Shown: piece after piece, positions 22,953 to 30,289 of the stretch
How the letters are laid out: each line of letters starts with the position of its first letter
Numbering within the stretch: the first letter of the stretch is position 1
Source: Lentisphaeria bacterium
GTDB taxonomy: Bacteria; Verrucomicrobiota; Lentisphaeria; Victivallales; UBA1829
NCBI GenBank assembly: GCA_019408975.1
Contig: DXVA01000003.1
Coordinates: 14,164 to 44,452 of the forward strand
Direction: 5' to 3'
Length of the DNA stretch: 30,289 nt
Notes under the pieces: model-generated
Seen by the model: the letters and a program-made list of their open reading frames with translations, nothing else
Databases searched by the model: none
What the model was told of the DNA's origin: nothing
Translations under genes and position numbers: made by a program

Positions 22953-25835
22953 ATGATCAAAAAACTTCTGACGGGTTTCCTTATGGGAACCATGGTATTT
23001 TCTCTCTCCGCTCTGGACATTGTAAAGGACGGCATTGCCCGGATTGAACTGGTGTCCGGAACGACACAGCCTGAAAAAACAGCAGTCAATGAATTCAAGC
23101 GCATCATAAAAGCTGTTACCGGATCGGAGATCGGTAATGGCAAAGCGCCGTACAAACTGGTGATCGGGACTCCCGAAACAAACCCGGAGATTGCAAAAGA
23201 AGCCGTATTCCTCGGACTTGATAAAAAACAGGATACAGATGTTTTTGCACTCAAGACAAAAGGGAATATCATTTATGCCGCCGGGAATAATCCGCGTTCT
23301 GCGATGTTTGCCACGTTTGAACTTCTGGAACAGCTGGGGTGCCGGTGGTTCTGGCCCGGCAAAGACGGAGAGTATCTCCCTGCAGCGACAAAAAGTCTGT
23401 CCGTCGGCGAACTCAATATCAACAGCCGTGCGGCATTTGCACACCGGCAGCTGATGTCGCATCCGAATAAGGACAAGGAATTGTTTTTCGCCCATAACAA
23501 AATGAATCCTATGGGTAATTCCCCGGCATACGGTTTTTCCACCAGTTGGGGCGGGCATTCTTTCAACTGGATTTTTCCGGAAGACTGCAAAACCATTGAT
23601 GAATATTTCAAAAAATACCCGGAACAATTTGCACTGAACAACGGCATCCGCGTCATCAACCAGCATTGTTATACGAACCCGGATACAGTTAAAACGTTTC
23701 TGAACTGGATCGACACTTTCTGGAAAAATCATCCTGAAATCGAATATCTGACACTTTCCGCACGCGATACGCCGATCTACTGCAAATGTCCGGACTGTTC
23801 CAAGTATGATTCCTCCACACTCTATTTTCAGTTTGTGAAAAAATTGATTGAGGAAACGGCGAAAAAACACCCGGGCAAAAAATATAACACGATCGCTTAT
23901 TCCTTTTACCTGAATGTCCCGAAGATCAAATTGCCGGCGGATAACCTGAATATGTCCTACTGCATGTATAACCGCTGCTATAAACACAAATTTTCCGATC
24001 AGAATTGTCCGGTGAATCCGCGCACACTGAAAGCGGTCGGGGAATGGCGCAGGGCTGGAATCAATCCCGCAATTTACGGATATCACTTTGACATTTTCGG
24101 CGGCGATCCTGTCCTTACTCCGATCACTCCGATTGTTGCCGAAGAACTGCGCTGGGCGAAACGACTCGGAATCAATTACTGGGCGACGGAATATCATGCG
24201 GGATTCAATCTGAAAAAGCCGCTTCAGGACAGCCGCCCGTTCGTAAACCGTTTTCCCGCGTATGCCATTGCAAAACTTCTCTGGAATCCGGCACTGGACG
24301 AAAAAGCGCTTCTTTCCGAATTCTGCAAGTATACTTTTGGAAACGGAGCAGGGGAAATGGAACAGTATTATACGCTGATGCAGGAAGCATGGCAGAAAGA
24401 CGGGCACGCCTCCTATTATTTCAGCAATCCCGCATCGCAGGTGGACAATGTCATATCCAGAGAATTGATTGCGAAGATCGATCCTCTGTTTGAATCCGCA
24501 CTGAAGAAGACGGAAAGAGATCCGCGCGCACAGCGCCTGGTCAAAGCCGATTTCGAAGGATGGAAACGCTGGCGCGACTTGAAACTTTCCCGCGACAACT
24601 GGCAGGAAATCGCAAAAGGCAATATGGCGGACCGTCTTGATTATTTGAAAAACGCGAAACCCGGCGAAGTTCTCTATTCCGCCGATCTGACAAAGAAACC
24701 GGAGGGATTCATGGAAACCTGCTCCGTTGAAAAGGATGCGGACGGAACACCGTATATTGCCTATCGTCCGCAGAGAAATGCGAAAGGGCAGCTTGCGCAC
24801 GATGGTTTTCTCTACGGCAATCATCCGCGTATTTTCGGACGCCCCTGCAACTGGATCAACTATGAACTTTCTTTCCGGTTCCGCTTTCCCGGCAATCAGA
24901 CAAGAAACGGAATCCTGTTAAAAGTCCGTGCCGGAGGAGAACGTTTCGGAGAAGATTTTTATGCGCTTGACGTTTCGGTCAACAAACGGTGGATTACCGG
25001 CAGCTATCGGCTGAAAAAAGGAAATAAAGAGGTCCCGATTGCAAGAAAAAGACTGAATGAGGAACTTTCGGAGGGCTGGCATAAGGCGGAAATCCGTGCA
25101 GTGGACAACTGCCTGATCGTAAAAGTTGACGGACAGCTCATGTTTGAGGGAAAAGCGCCGCTCGGCAGGGGCATGATCAATCTGTGCAGTTACCAGCCTG
25201 TCGATGTCGCAGATATTACGGTTCGCGAGATACCTTCGCCGTCTCTGGCGGAACGCTGGCATATCAAAGTTCCGCTTGTGACGACCGCCCCTGCCCTCGA
25301 CGGCAAAGGAACGGACCCTGTCTGGAAGCAGGGCTGTCAAATCCGTTCCTTCATGAACAGAGGCCCTGTGAAGCCGAAAACGGAAGCTGTTGTTCTCCGC
25401 ACGGACAAGGCTCTTTATATCAAAGTCGACTGTTACGGAGATATGGGAAAAGTCAGGGTGAACCAGATGGAACGGGATGACGATCAGTGGAAAGATGACT
25501 GTATTGAACTCTCCATTGACCCGAACAACACCCGTACGGATTATTTCTATCTGGTTGCAAATTCGGCAGGCGTGCCCTATGATGCGCTTGCTTCCATCGG
25601 CATGAACATCAACAAGGCATGGAACGGCAAATGGAGAACTGCCGCTTCCAGATCAGAGGAGAAATGGACGGTTGAGTTTGAACTGCCTTTTGAAACATTC
25701 GGGGAACCGAAACCCGGGGTAAACTGGCTGATCGGGCTGAACCGTTCCGGGGAAAATATCCGTCAAAGCTGGACTGACGCCTCTTATCACAGCCCCAACA
25801 GTTTCCGGACGGTTCAAATGACGGAGGAAAAATAA
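22953..25835 (+). CDS. Secreted DUF4838 glycosidase-like protein with CBM9-like C-terminus
   Basis: The 960-residue protein starts with a signal peptide (1-20, cleavage likely after SLSA). Residues 21-155 resemble the alpha-glucuronidase-type N-domain with NNPRSAMFATFELLEQLGCRWFWPG at 112-136. Residues 160-480 are the DUF4838 domain with SARDTPIYCKCPDC (Cys277, Cys279, Cys282), YGYHFDIFGG and NYWATEYHAGFN. Residues 575-760 look like a jelly-roll (LamG/DUF1080-like) sandwich with FRFRFPGNQTRNGILLKVRAGG. Residues 775-950 look like a CBM9/DOMON-type domain (APALDGKGTDPVWKQ, DDCIELSIDPN). It probably acts on a plant or host polysaccharide outside the cytoplasm; the reaction is not established for the family. 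AAAGGAAAGG precedes ATG 22953, 38 bases after the pilin. Confidence 0.88.
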   Translation: MIKKLLTGFLMGTMVFSLSALDIVKDGIARIELVSGTTQPEKTAVNEFKRIIKAVTGSEIGNGKAPYKLVIGTPETNPEIAKEAVFLGLDKKQDTDVFALKTKGNIIYAAGNNPRSAMFATFELLEQLGCRWFWPGKDGEYLPAATKSLSVGELNINSRAAFAHRQLMSHPNKDKELFFAHNKMNPMGNSPAYGFSTSWGGHSFNWIFPEDCKTIDEYFKKYPEQFALNNGIRVINQHCYTNPDTVKTFLNWIDTFWKNHPEIEYLTLSARDTPIYCKCPDCSKYDSSTLYFQFVKKLIEETAKKHPGKKYNTIAYSFYLNVPKIKLPADNLNMSYCMYNRCYKHKFSDQNCPVNPRTLKAVGEWRRAGINPAIYGYHFDIFGGDPVLTPITPIVAEELRWAKRLGINYWATEYHAGFNLKKPLQDSRPFVNRFPAYAIAKLLWNPALDEKALLSEFCKYTFGNGAGEMEQYYTLMQEAWQKDGHASYYFSNPASQVDNVISRELIAKIDPLFESALKKTERDPRAQRLVKADFEGWKRWRDLKLSRDNWQEIAKGNMADRLDYLKNAKPGEVLYSADLTKKPEGFMETCSVEKDADGTPYIAYRPQRNAKGQLAHDGFLYGNHPRIFGRPCNWINYELSFRFRFPGNQTRNGILLKVRAGGERFGEDFYALDVSVNKRWITGSYRLKKGNKEVPIARKRLNEELSEGWHKAEIRAVDNCLIVKVDGQLMFEGKAPLGRGMINLCSYQPVDVADITVREIPSPSLAERWHIKVPLVTTAPALDGKGTDPVWKQGCQIRSFMNRGPVKPKTEAVVLRTDKALYIKVDCYGDMGKVRVNQMERDDDQWKDDCIELSIDPNNTRTDYFYLVANSAGVPYDALASIGMNINKAWNGKWRTAASRSEEKWTVEFELPFETFGEPKPGVNWLIGLNRSGENIRQSWTDASYHSPNSFRTVQMTEEK

Positions 25836-25836
25836 A

Positions 25837-27147
25837 ATGAAACGTCTTTTCGAGTTCGCAGGACATCAAGTTCCGGGTCATTTGAAACTGTTTCAGATGA
25901 CGGATGATCCGGATGTACCGGCTTGTCACATTTATATGGAGGCGCAGATATTTTCCCCGGACTCGAAAAGGATGGTTCTCCATCGTTCCGCACATCCTCA
26001 CGGAAGCGATCCACTGGACCCGGGACATCAATATTTTCTATGTGATTTTGAAAATGACGGAACTTTGACGGATTTGACTTTCGAATGCGGAGTGACGGCT
26101 CCGTCACTTTCTCCCGACGGAAATATTTTCTATTATTTCCTGGATGAATTGGATTCCAGGGGACGCATCGTTTTCAAAAAACTGAATCTGAAAACAGGGA
26201 TGCGCGAAGAAAGAGGAGTGATTGAATCCGACAGCATATTTGCTCCGGCATATTTCTTTTATCCTCTTTCCACAATCTCCTCTGACGGGAAAAGGATTGC
26301 CATTGCGACGGGCCTGTGGAAGAAGGACAGTCAGGAATGGCCCGAACACGGATTATGGGTCATTGATACGAAGACGGGAGATTACCGGCTCATTCTGCAC
26401 GGAGAGGAGTTCTGTAATCTGCATCTCCAGTACTGCCGTGCAAAGGAAAAACCTCATATGATTCTGATTCAGCATAATCACGGAAGCCGCCTGTTGCGTA
26501 AAACGGAGGGGGCGAAAAACGGAATCGGAAAGGGACATGCTGCGGCGCTTGACCCTGACTCGGATTTTGCACTGAGGAAAATCAGGAAAAGCGATGATCC
26601 GAATGCGGATAACACGGGATTCGGTCTGGACCTCCATATCATTTCCGATGACGGAAGCGGCTGGGAAACTCTGCCCGTCGGGCGCGACGGCATTGAATTC
26701 TGCCAGGGACACCAGTGCTGGCGCGGTGAATCGACCCGTGTCATTGCATCGACTTTGCTTTTCAAAACGCCGTCAACCGCGACTCAGGAACTGGTGGAAA
26801 TGGAGTCTTTCCCGGGGAATGTGCATTGCCGGAACAGTTCCGCCGGGGGGAAACGGAACATTCTGAGCAGAAAAGTGATTCCCGCACATTTTCTGCACTT
26901 TGCAACAGACCGTTCCGGCAGGCGCATTGTCAGCGATTATGAGTCCGATGATGGAGAATGGCATCTTTATACCGGAGCTCTTGGAGCAATGGGAGATGCT
27001 GCGGATCTGCATTTTACGCTGAATCTCGGAAACAGGGAAAAAAGCCCCTGGCATCCCCACCCGTTCCTTTCGCCCGATGGACATAGAGCCTTTTTCAATT
27101 CCTCCGCATCGGGTCAGTTGCAGGCATACTGTCTTGAACTCGAATGA
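25837..27147 (+). CDS. Beta-propeller protein resembling oligogalacturonate lyase (PL22)
   Basis: The 436-residue protein has no signal peptide, so it should be cytoplasmic. It has WD40/TolB-like blade motifs: FSPDSKRMVLHR at 39-50, LSPDGNIFYYFL at 91-102, ISSDGKRIAIATG and LSPDGHRAFFNSSASGQLQAY near the end. The NLHLQYCRAKEKPHMILIQHNHG segment, GHQCWRGES at 291-299 and WHPHPFLSPDG at 405-415 resemble the conserved His-containing parts of PL22 lyases, where His and Gln bind Mn2+. The assignment to pectin oligomers is inferred from resemblance only. The ATG is one base after the DUF4838 stop and GGAGG is inside that gene's end, so the two are coupled. It converges on larB with a 4-base gap. 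Confidence 0.7.
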   Translation: MKRLFEFAGHQVPGHLKLFQMTDDPDVPACHIYMEAQIFSPDSKRMVLHRSAHPHGSDPLDPGHQYFLCDFENDGTLTDLTFECGVTAPSLSPDGNIFYYFLDELDSRGRIVFKKLNLKTGMREERGVIESDSIFAPAYFFYPLSTISSDGKRIAIATGLWKKDSQEWPEHGLWVIDTKTGDYRLILHGEEFCNLHLQYCRAKEKPHMILIQHNHGSRLLRKTEGAKNGIGKGHAAALDPDSDFALRKIRKSDDPNADNTGFGLDLHIISDDGSGWETLPVGRDGIEFCQGHQCWRGESTRVIASTLLFKTPSTATQELVEMESFPGNVHCRNSSAGGKRNILSRKVIPAHFLHFATDRSGRRIVSDYESDDGEWHLYTGALGAMGDAADLHFTLNLGNREKSPWHPHPFLSPDGHRAFFNSSASGQLQAYCLELE

Positions 27148-27151
27148 AACC

Positions 27152-27823
27152 TTACGGGTTCTGCGTGCGGTTCAGAATGCGGACTGCGGCGCAGGCGGCG
27201 CCGAAGCCATTGTCGATATTGACGACCGTGACACCGCTTGCACAACTGTTCAGCATTGCGAGAAGTGCGGTCAATCCCTGGAATGAAGCTCCATAGCCGA
27301 CGCTGGTCGGAACTGCGATCACAGGGGAGGGGACAAGCCCGGCGGTGACACTCGGGAGCGCTCCCTCCATACCGGCGACGGCAATCACGACATCCGCTTT
27401 GCGCAAACGTTCCACTTTTGAAAGAAGACGCGTAATTCCGGCGACTCCGCAATCGGGAATCAGTTCACAGGAACAGCCACAGATTTCCAGTGTGACGAGA
27501 GCTTCTCTTGCCACAGGCAGGTCGGAAGTTCCGGCGCAGATTACGGCGATATGCCCCTGCCGCCGCCGGATGAAACGGCGGATGCACAATGTCCGTGCAA
27601 GTTCGTCATATTCCGCTTCCGGAATTTCCCTGCATATGGCTGCTGCGCTTTTTTCCGTAACTCTTGTGGCAAGCACAGGAACTTCGGACTGTTCAAGTTT
27701 CCGCATGATTCCGGTGATCTGTTCCGCCGTCTTTCCGGCGCCGTAAATAAATTCGGGAAACCCGCATCGCCCGGAGCGGGCGAAATCCAGTTCCGCATAA
27801 TCCGAAATATCATTTTGATCCAT
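27152..27823 (-). CDS. larB: Nickel-pincer cofactor biosynthesis protein LarB (PurE-like)
   Basis: LarB carboxylates nicotinic acid adenine dinucleotide in the first step to the nickel-pincer nucleotide used by lactate racemase and other racemases. The 223-residue protein is PurE-like with LDFARSGRCGFPEFIYGAGKT at 12-31, VICAGTSDLPVAREAL at 94-109, VAGMEGALPSVTAGL at 149-163 and VPTSVGYGASFQGLTALLAMLNSCASGVTVVNIDNGFGAA at 171-210, all typical. AGGAGG precedes ATG 27823. Neither larC, larE nor a larA-type enzyme gene is next to it in the window, so its partners must be elsewhere. It converges on the PL22-like gene with only 4 bases between stops. Confidence 0.93.
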   Translation of the reverse strand: MDQNDISDYAELDFARSGRCGFPEFIYGAGKTAEQITGIMRKLEQSEVPVLATRVTEKSAAAICREIPEAEYDELARTLCIRRFIRRRQGHIAVICAGTSDLPVAREALVTLEICGCSCELIPDCGVAGITRLLSKVERLRKADVVIAVAGMEGALPSVTAGLVPSPVIAVPTSVGYGASFQGLTALLAMLNSCASGVTVVNIDNGFGAACAAVRILNRTQNP

Positions 27824-27977
27824 AACATTCCTCCTGTCTTCCGTAATTTATCGTGGCAGATGTCCAAATCAATGTTGAAAAACCGGAGAAATCACGAAAT
27901 TTTCTTACTTTTCATATTCCATTTTTTAAATTCCGGTGTATTTTTACGAATCATTCATGTTTTTGAGAGGGTTGAAA

Positions 27978-28538
27978 ATGAAAAAAGCATTTTTTCTTGA
28001 CAGAGACGGTGTGATTATCGAGGAAGGGCATTATCTTGCGGACCCGGATAAGGTTGTGCTTTGCCCGGGAACCGCCGCCGCGGTCAATCTGATGCACGAA
28101 GCAGGATATCTGGTTATCGCCGTGTCCAACCAGTCGGGAATTGCCAGAGGATATTTTACAGAAGAACAACTTGCCTCGGTTGAGAGGCGCATCAATGAAC
28201 TGCTTGCGAAAGAGGGCGCGAAAATCGACGGCTGGTATTATTGCATGCATCATGTGAAAGGAGTCATTCCGGAACTTGCCTGCGACTGCGACTGCCGGAA
28301 ACCGAAACCCGGCATGTTTCTCCATGCGGCGCAAGATTTCGGCATTGATCTGGCGGAGTCTTTCATGATCGGCGACAAAGTTTCGGATATTCAAGCCGCA
28401 GAAAATGCAAACTGCCGCAAAGCGGTTCTCGTCCTGACCGGCCACGGCGCCGAAGAAGAGGGAAAGCCGGGGCTCGGAAATGCATTGATCGAAGAAGATA
28501 TTCTGGATGCGGCAAAGCGGCTTCTGCGCATGATCTGA
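27978..28538 (+). CDS. gmhB: D-glycero-D-manno-heptose 1,7-bisphosphate phosphatase (GmhB-like HAD)
   Basis: GmhB removes the C7 phosphate from heptose bisphosphate in ADP-heptose synthesis. The 186-residue HAD enzyme has FLDRDGVI at 6-13 (nucleophile Asp8, acid Asp10), VSNQSGIARG at 49-58, a zinc loop CMHHVKGVIPELACDCDCRKPKPGM (Cys89, His91, Cys104, Cys106) and IGDKVSDIQAA at 131-141. Length is close to E. coli GmhB (191). ATG 27978 with GAGAGG upstream is preferred to a start 42 bases earlier. Together with the gmhA-like gene at 15168 it supports an LPS core with heptose. The 154 bases between larB and gmhB are AT-rich and should carry divergent promoters, but I see no clear consensus. Confidence 0.9.
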   Translation: MKKAFFLDRDGVIIEEGHYLADPDKVVLCPGTAAAVNLMHEAGYLVIAVSNQSGIARGYFTEEQLASVERRINELLAKEGAKIDGWYYCMHHVKGVIPELACDCDCRKPKPGMFLHAAQDFGIDLAESFMIGDKVSDIQAAENANCRKAVLVLTGHGAEEEGKPGLGNALIEEDILDAAKRLLRMI

Positions 28539-28616
28539 ATGAAAAATCCGTATTTTTTTTGCTTTTTCCATATTCCGGAGTAAATTGATAGCGTCAAAGA
28601 AAGTGTTGAGAACCGG

Positions 28617-29291
28617 ATGAAATACCAGAAAAACAAATCAGGAATGATTGATAAGGTCAAACGCAGTTTTCTGCGCATGACTTCTCCGTTCGAATTCGGG
28701 GCTTCCAGAAAGTCCGACTCTCTGGCTTTCATGAATTTCCCTCCGGAGATGGCGCAGAGGGATGCGGCGTACTGCTGCGCCCTGAAACTTTTGAAAGTCA
28801 ATATGTTTTCCCATACCGACGAGGAAAGAAGGGGAATCTATTCGCTTGCGGGAGCCCTGATCGGTGTTTCCCTGGAAAAAGCGGAAAGAATCTACCGTGC
28901 GGGCTGTAATGAACGGCGCCCGCTTGAGTATCCGGAAATGATCAGGTTCATGACTCTGATCAGAAATCTTCTGGGAACATTGAGCGATCTTGCGGATTAC
29001 CAGTATTACATCGACCAGTCGGAAGACGGGATTGCCGGCTTTTTCGGAAGCAAGGTCATCAATAATTTCAAGATATCCGACGGAACGTTTTCCAACAGCG
29101 AGATCGGAATCTACAATCTTCTGATCGGGATGCTCGATGATGCGGAATCCACGATTCTTGCGTCGCAGGCGCAGACCCGGAAGCTTTTGACGAAATCGGA
29201 AATGGAGCGTTACGAGAAGGCTTATGCCGCCTATCTCTCGATTTTTGAAAAACTGGACCCGAAAGATCCGCGTTTCACTGTCGGAAAATAG
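28617..29291 (+). CDS. Uncharacterised soluble protein
   Basis: This 224-residue protein is of no family I recognise. It has no signal peptide or membrane helix and looks mostly helical. Features are a basic N-terminus (KNKSGMIDKVKRSFLRMTSPFEFG), AYCCALKLLKVNMFSHTDEERRGIYSLAGALIGVSLEKAERI at 52-93, LADYQYYIDQSEDGIAGFFGSKV at 124-146 and a C-terminal helix. The ATG at 28617 is preceded by GAG and CCGG, a weak site. It lies 78 bases after gmhB in the same direction and may be co-transcribed. Confidence 0.7.
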   Translation: MKYQKNKSGMIDKVKRSFLRMTSPFEFGASRKSDSLAFMNFPPEMAQRDAAYCCALKLLKVNMFSHTDEERRGIYSLAGALIGVSLEKAERIYRAGCNERRPLEYPEMIRFMTLIRNLLGTLSDLADYQYYIDQSEDGIAGFFGSKVINNFKISDGTFSNSEIGIYNLLIGMLDDAESTILASQAQTRKLLTKSEMERYEKAYAAYLSIFEKLDPKDPRFTVGK

Positions 29292-29411
29292 CCTCTTTCT
29301 GATTGAAAACTTTCCTTTTTTTGATTTTTTTCCGTTTTTAGCGCCTGCAAGACGGAAAAATTGCTTGCAAAACGTTTGACCTGCATTATTTTACGAATTC
29401 AGGTTGTGTGC

Positions 29412-29532
29412 TTTACACGATCGATGGGTGAGGAGCTGGCTACTCCTGTCGTAAAAAATTTATCAAACCTGCTTCCGGAAAAGTTGCAGCGGGCAACAGT
29501 ACGGAGGCGAGATTCTCTATGTTTCCATAGAG
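29412..29532 (+). promoter_or_regulatory. Structured leader before the family 1 binding-protein gene
   Basis: The 255-base gap before the binding-protein gene can form three hairpins: 29412-29455 (TTTA-CA-CGA with TCGTAAA outside AGGAG/CTCCT), 29483-29497 (GTTGC/GCAAC) and 29515-29532 (CTCTATG/CATAGAG, 4-base loop). The last ends 14 bases before the start codon, where no ribosome binding site is evident; GGAGG at 29503 is about 40 bases upstream. A weak promoter TTGCTT-17-CATTAT at 29361-29389 would make a leader of about 150 bases. I cannot match it to a known riboswitch. Confidence 0.4.
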
Positions 29533-29546
29533 ACTGGCAGTAAAAA

Positions 29547-30289
29547 ATGAAACGCAGAGTCTTTTTCACAACACTGCTGTCAGCGGGAATTGCTGTACTG
29601 ATATCCCTGCTGTCCATTCCAAACCTCAACGCCGCCGATGAAAAAAAGGCAGCGGCAGAACCGAAGCCTCAGCCGCAGGGCGAGGTCTTGAAGATCCCTT
29701 TGAGGGTCATGTCGCTTCCCGATCCGAAATCGACGGATACCAACACCAAGGTTCAGCTGGAAATTCTCCGTGAATTCCGGAAGCTGTACCCGGAGATCGA
29801 GCTTTCGCCGTTCAGCGGAATTGAAATCCAGAATATCGGCGCGGAATCCCGGCTGATGCTGGCGATCGCCGGCGGAGCGGCGCCCGACGTGATCAATGTG
29901 AACTTCCGTATGTCGGACACCTATATCCAGCAGAACTTCCTCTGGCCGCTTGACAAATATATCGAAAACGATCCGGAGTTCAAAAGCATTGATAATTTCC
30001 TGAATTCGCTTCCGCCTGCGATCCGCCCGATTGCGTTTCGAGAGGGCCCCGCAGTCGGAGGAACTCCCGCCGGAAAACATGTGTGGGCGGTCGGGAATAA
30101 GATCCTGGTGCGTGCATTGTTCTGGCGGAAAGACATCTTCCAGGATGCGGGGCTCGACCCCGAAAAACCGCCGAAAAACTGGGATGAACTTATTGAATAT
30201 GCCCGGAGAATCGCCGACCCCGCCCGTGACAAATACGGCATCAGCATGGCAAGCGGTGCGCAGTCCTCGTGGGACTTCATGTCTTATCT
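29547..30289 (+). CDS. Sugar ABC transporter substrate-binding protein, family 1 (partial)
   Basis: The reading frame is open from ATG 29547 to the window end (247 codons), so the C-terminal half is missing. Residues 1-29 are a signal peptide ending near LNAA with no lipobox cysteine, so a soluble periplasmic protein is expected. SBP_bac_1 features are LEILREFRKLYPEIELSPF near 72-90, RLMLAIAGGAAPDVINVNFRMSD near 102-124, FLWPLDKYIE, and ALFWRKDIFQDAGLDPEKPPKNWDELIEYARRI near 190-222. A proline/alanine-rich linker (residues 33-45) follows the signal peptide. Permease genes would be expected downstream, outside the window. Confidence 0.9.
   Translation, partial: MKRRVFFTTLLSAGIAVLISLLSIPNLNAADEKKAAAEPKPQPQGEVLKIPLRVMSLPDPKSTDTNTKVQLEILREFRKLYPEIELSPFSGIEIQNIGAESRLMLAIAGGAAPDVINVNFRMSDTYIQQNFLWPLDKYIENDPEFKSIDNFLNSLPPAIRPIAFREGPAVGGTPAGKHVWAVGNKILVRALFWRKDIFQDAGLDPEKPPKNWDELIEYARRIADPARDKYGISMASGAQSSWDFMSY

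Noticed and set aside
22917..24824. A 635-codon open frame on the minus strand opposite the DUF4838 gene
   Set aside because: The plus-strand gene has a signal peptide and recognisable domains. The antisense product is Cys/Phe/Arg-rich with no motif, as expected of a shadow frame.
29361..29543. A 60-codon frame in the gap before the last gene
   Set aside because: It starts with TTG, has no ribosome binding site, and overlaps three hairpins better explained as a leader RNA.

Overview
The window looks like a piece of a Gram-negative chromosome of the Lentisphaerota (Victivallis-like) type. The basis is indirect. There is a pseudopilin with an FTLIELL N-terminus and an H-X9-D motif, sitting between a LacI regulator and a secreted DUF4838-type glycosidase. 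DUF4091-like and DUF4404-like proteins are present. GmhA- and GmhB-type heptose enzymes imply lipopolysaccharide. Most starts have GGAG-type ribosome binding sites. No 16S rRNA or other phylogenetic marker was scored, so the assignment is inference. I see no tRNA, rRNA, CRISPR array, transposase or prophage gene. No stretch without a gene exceeds 300 bases.

Left part (1-5613, minus strand): an oligopeptide-type binding lipoprotein, a DUF4404 protein, an RsbU/SpoIIE sensor phosphatase and the start of a DUF4091-like protein form one run. Upstream of it is a KDPG-aldolase homologue that lacks the Schiff-base lysine. A structured repeat lies between the aldolase and the binding protein. Next, on the plus strand (5756-9843), come purD, a small lipoprotein, a small membrane protein, a DnaQ-type exonuclease and a degenerate SirB1-like protein.

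Middle (10037-20921): on the minus strand gmhA-uppS-cdsA overlap, followed by an Lrp/AsnC regulator overlapping an aminotransferase, a second copy of the structured repeat, and dsbD. Divergently, dnaN, recF, thiI and a PHP-domain protein run on the plus strand. The dnaN/gmhA intergenic region has degenerate DnaA-box-like 9-mers.

Right part (21119-30289): a promoter-LacI-pseudopilin-DUF4838-PL22-like unit is tightly packed on the plus strand and reads as a carbohydrate-degradation cassette. It converges on larB. Then come gmhB, an unrecognised 224-residue protein, a structured leader and the start of a family 1 sugar-binding protein that runs off the end.

The most unusual items are: (1) two copies of a four-hairpin repeat placed directly after stop codons, with the last hairpin changed in sequence but kept in shape; (2) the LacI-pseudopilin-glycosidase cassette, whose pilin has Phe instead of Gly before the cleavage site; (3) the aldolase with Gln in place of its catalytic Lys; (4) a 17-base hairpin sequence repeated on both sides of the recF start codon.
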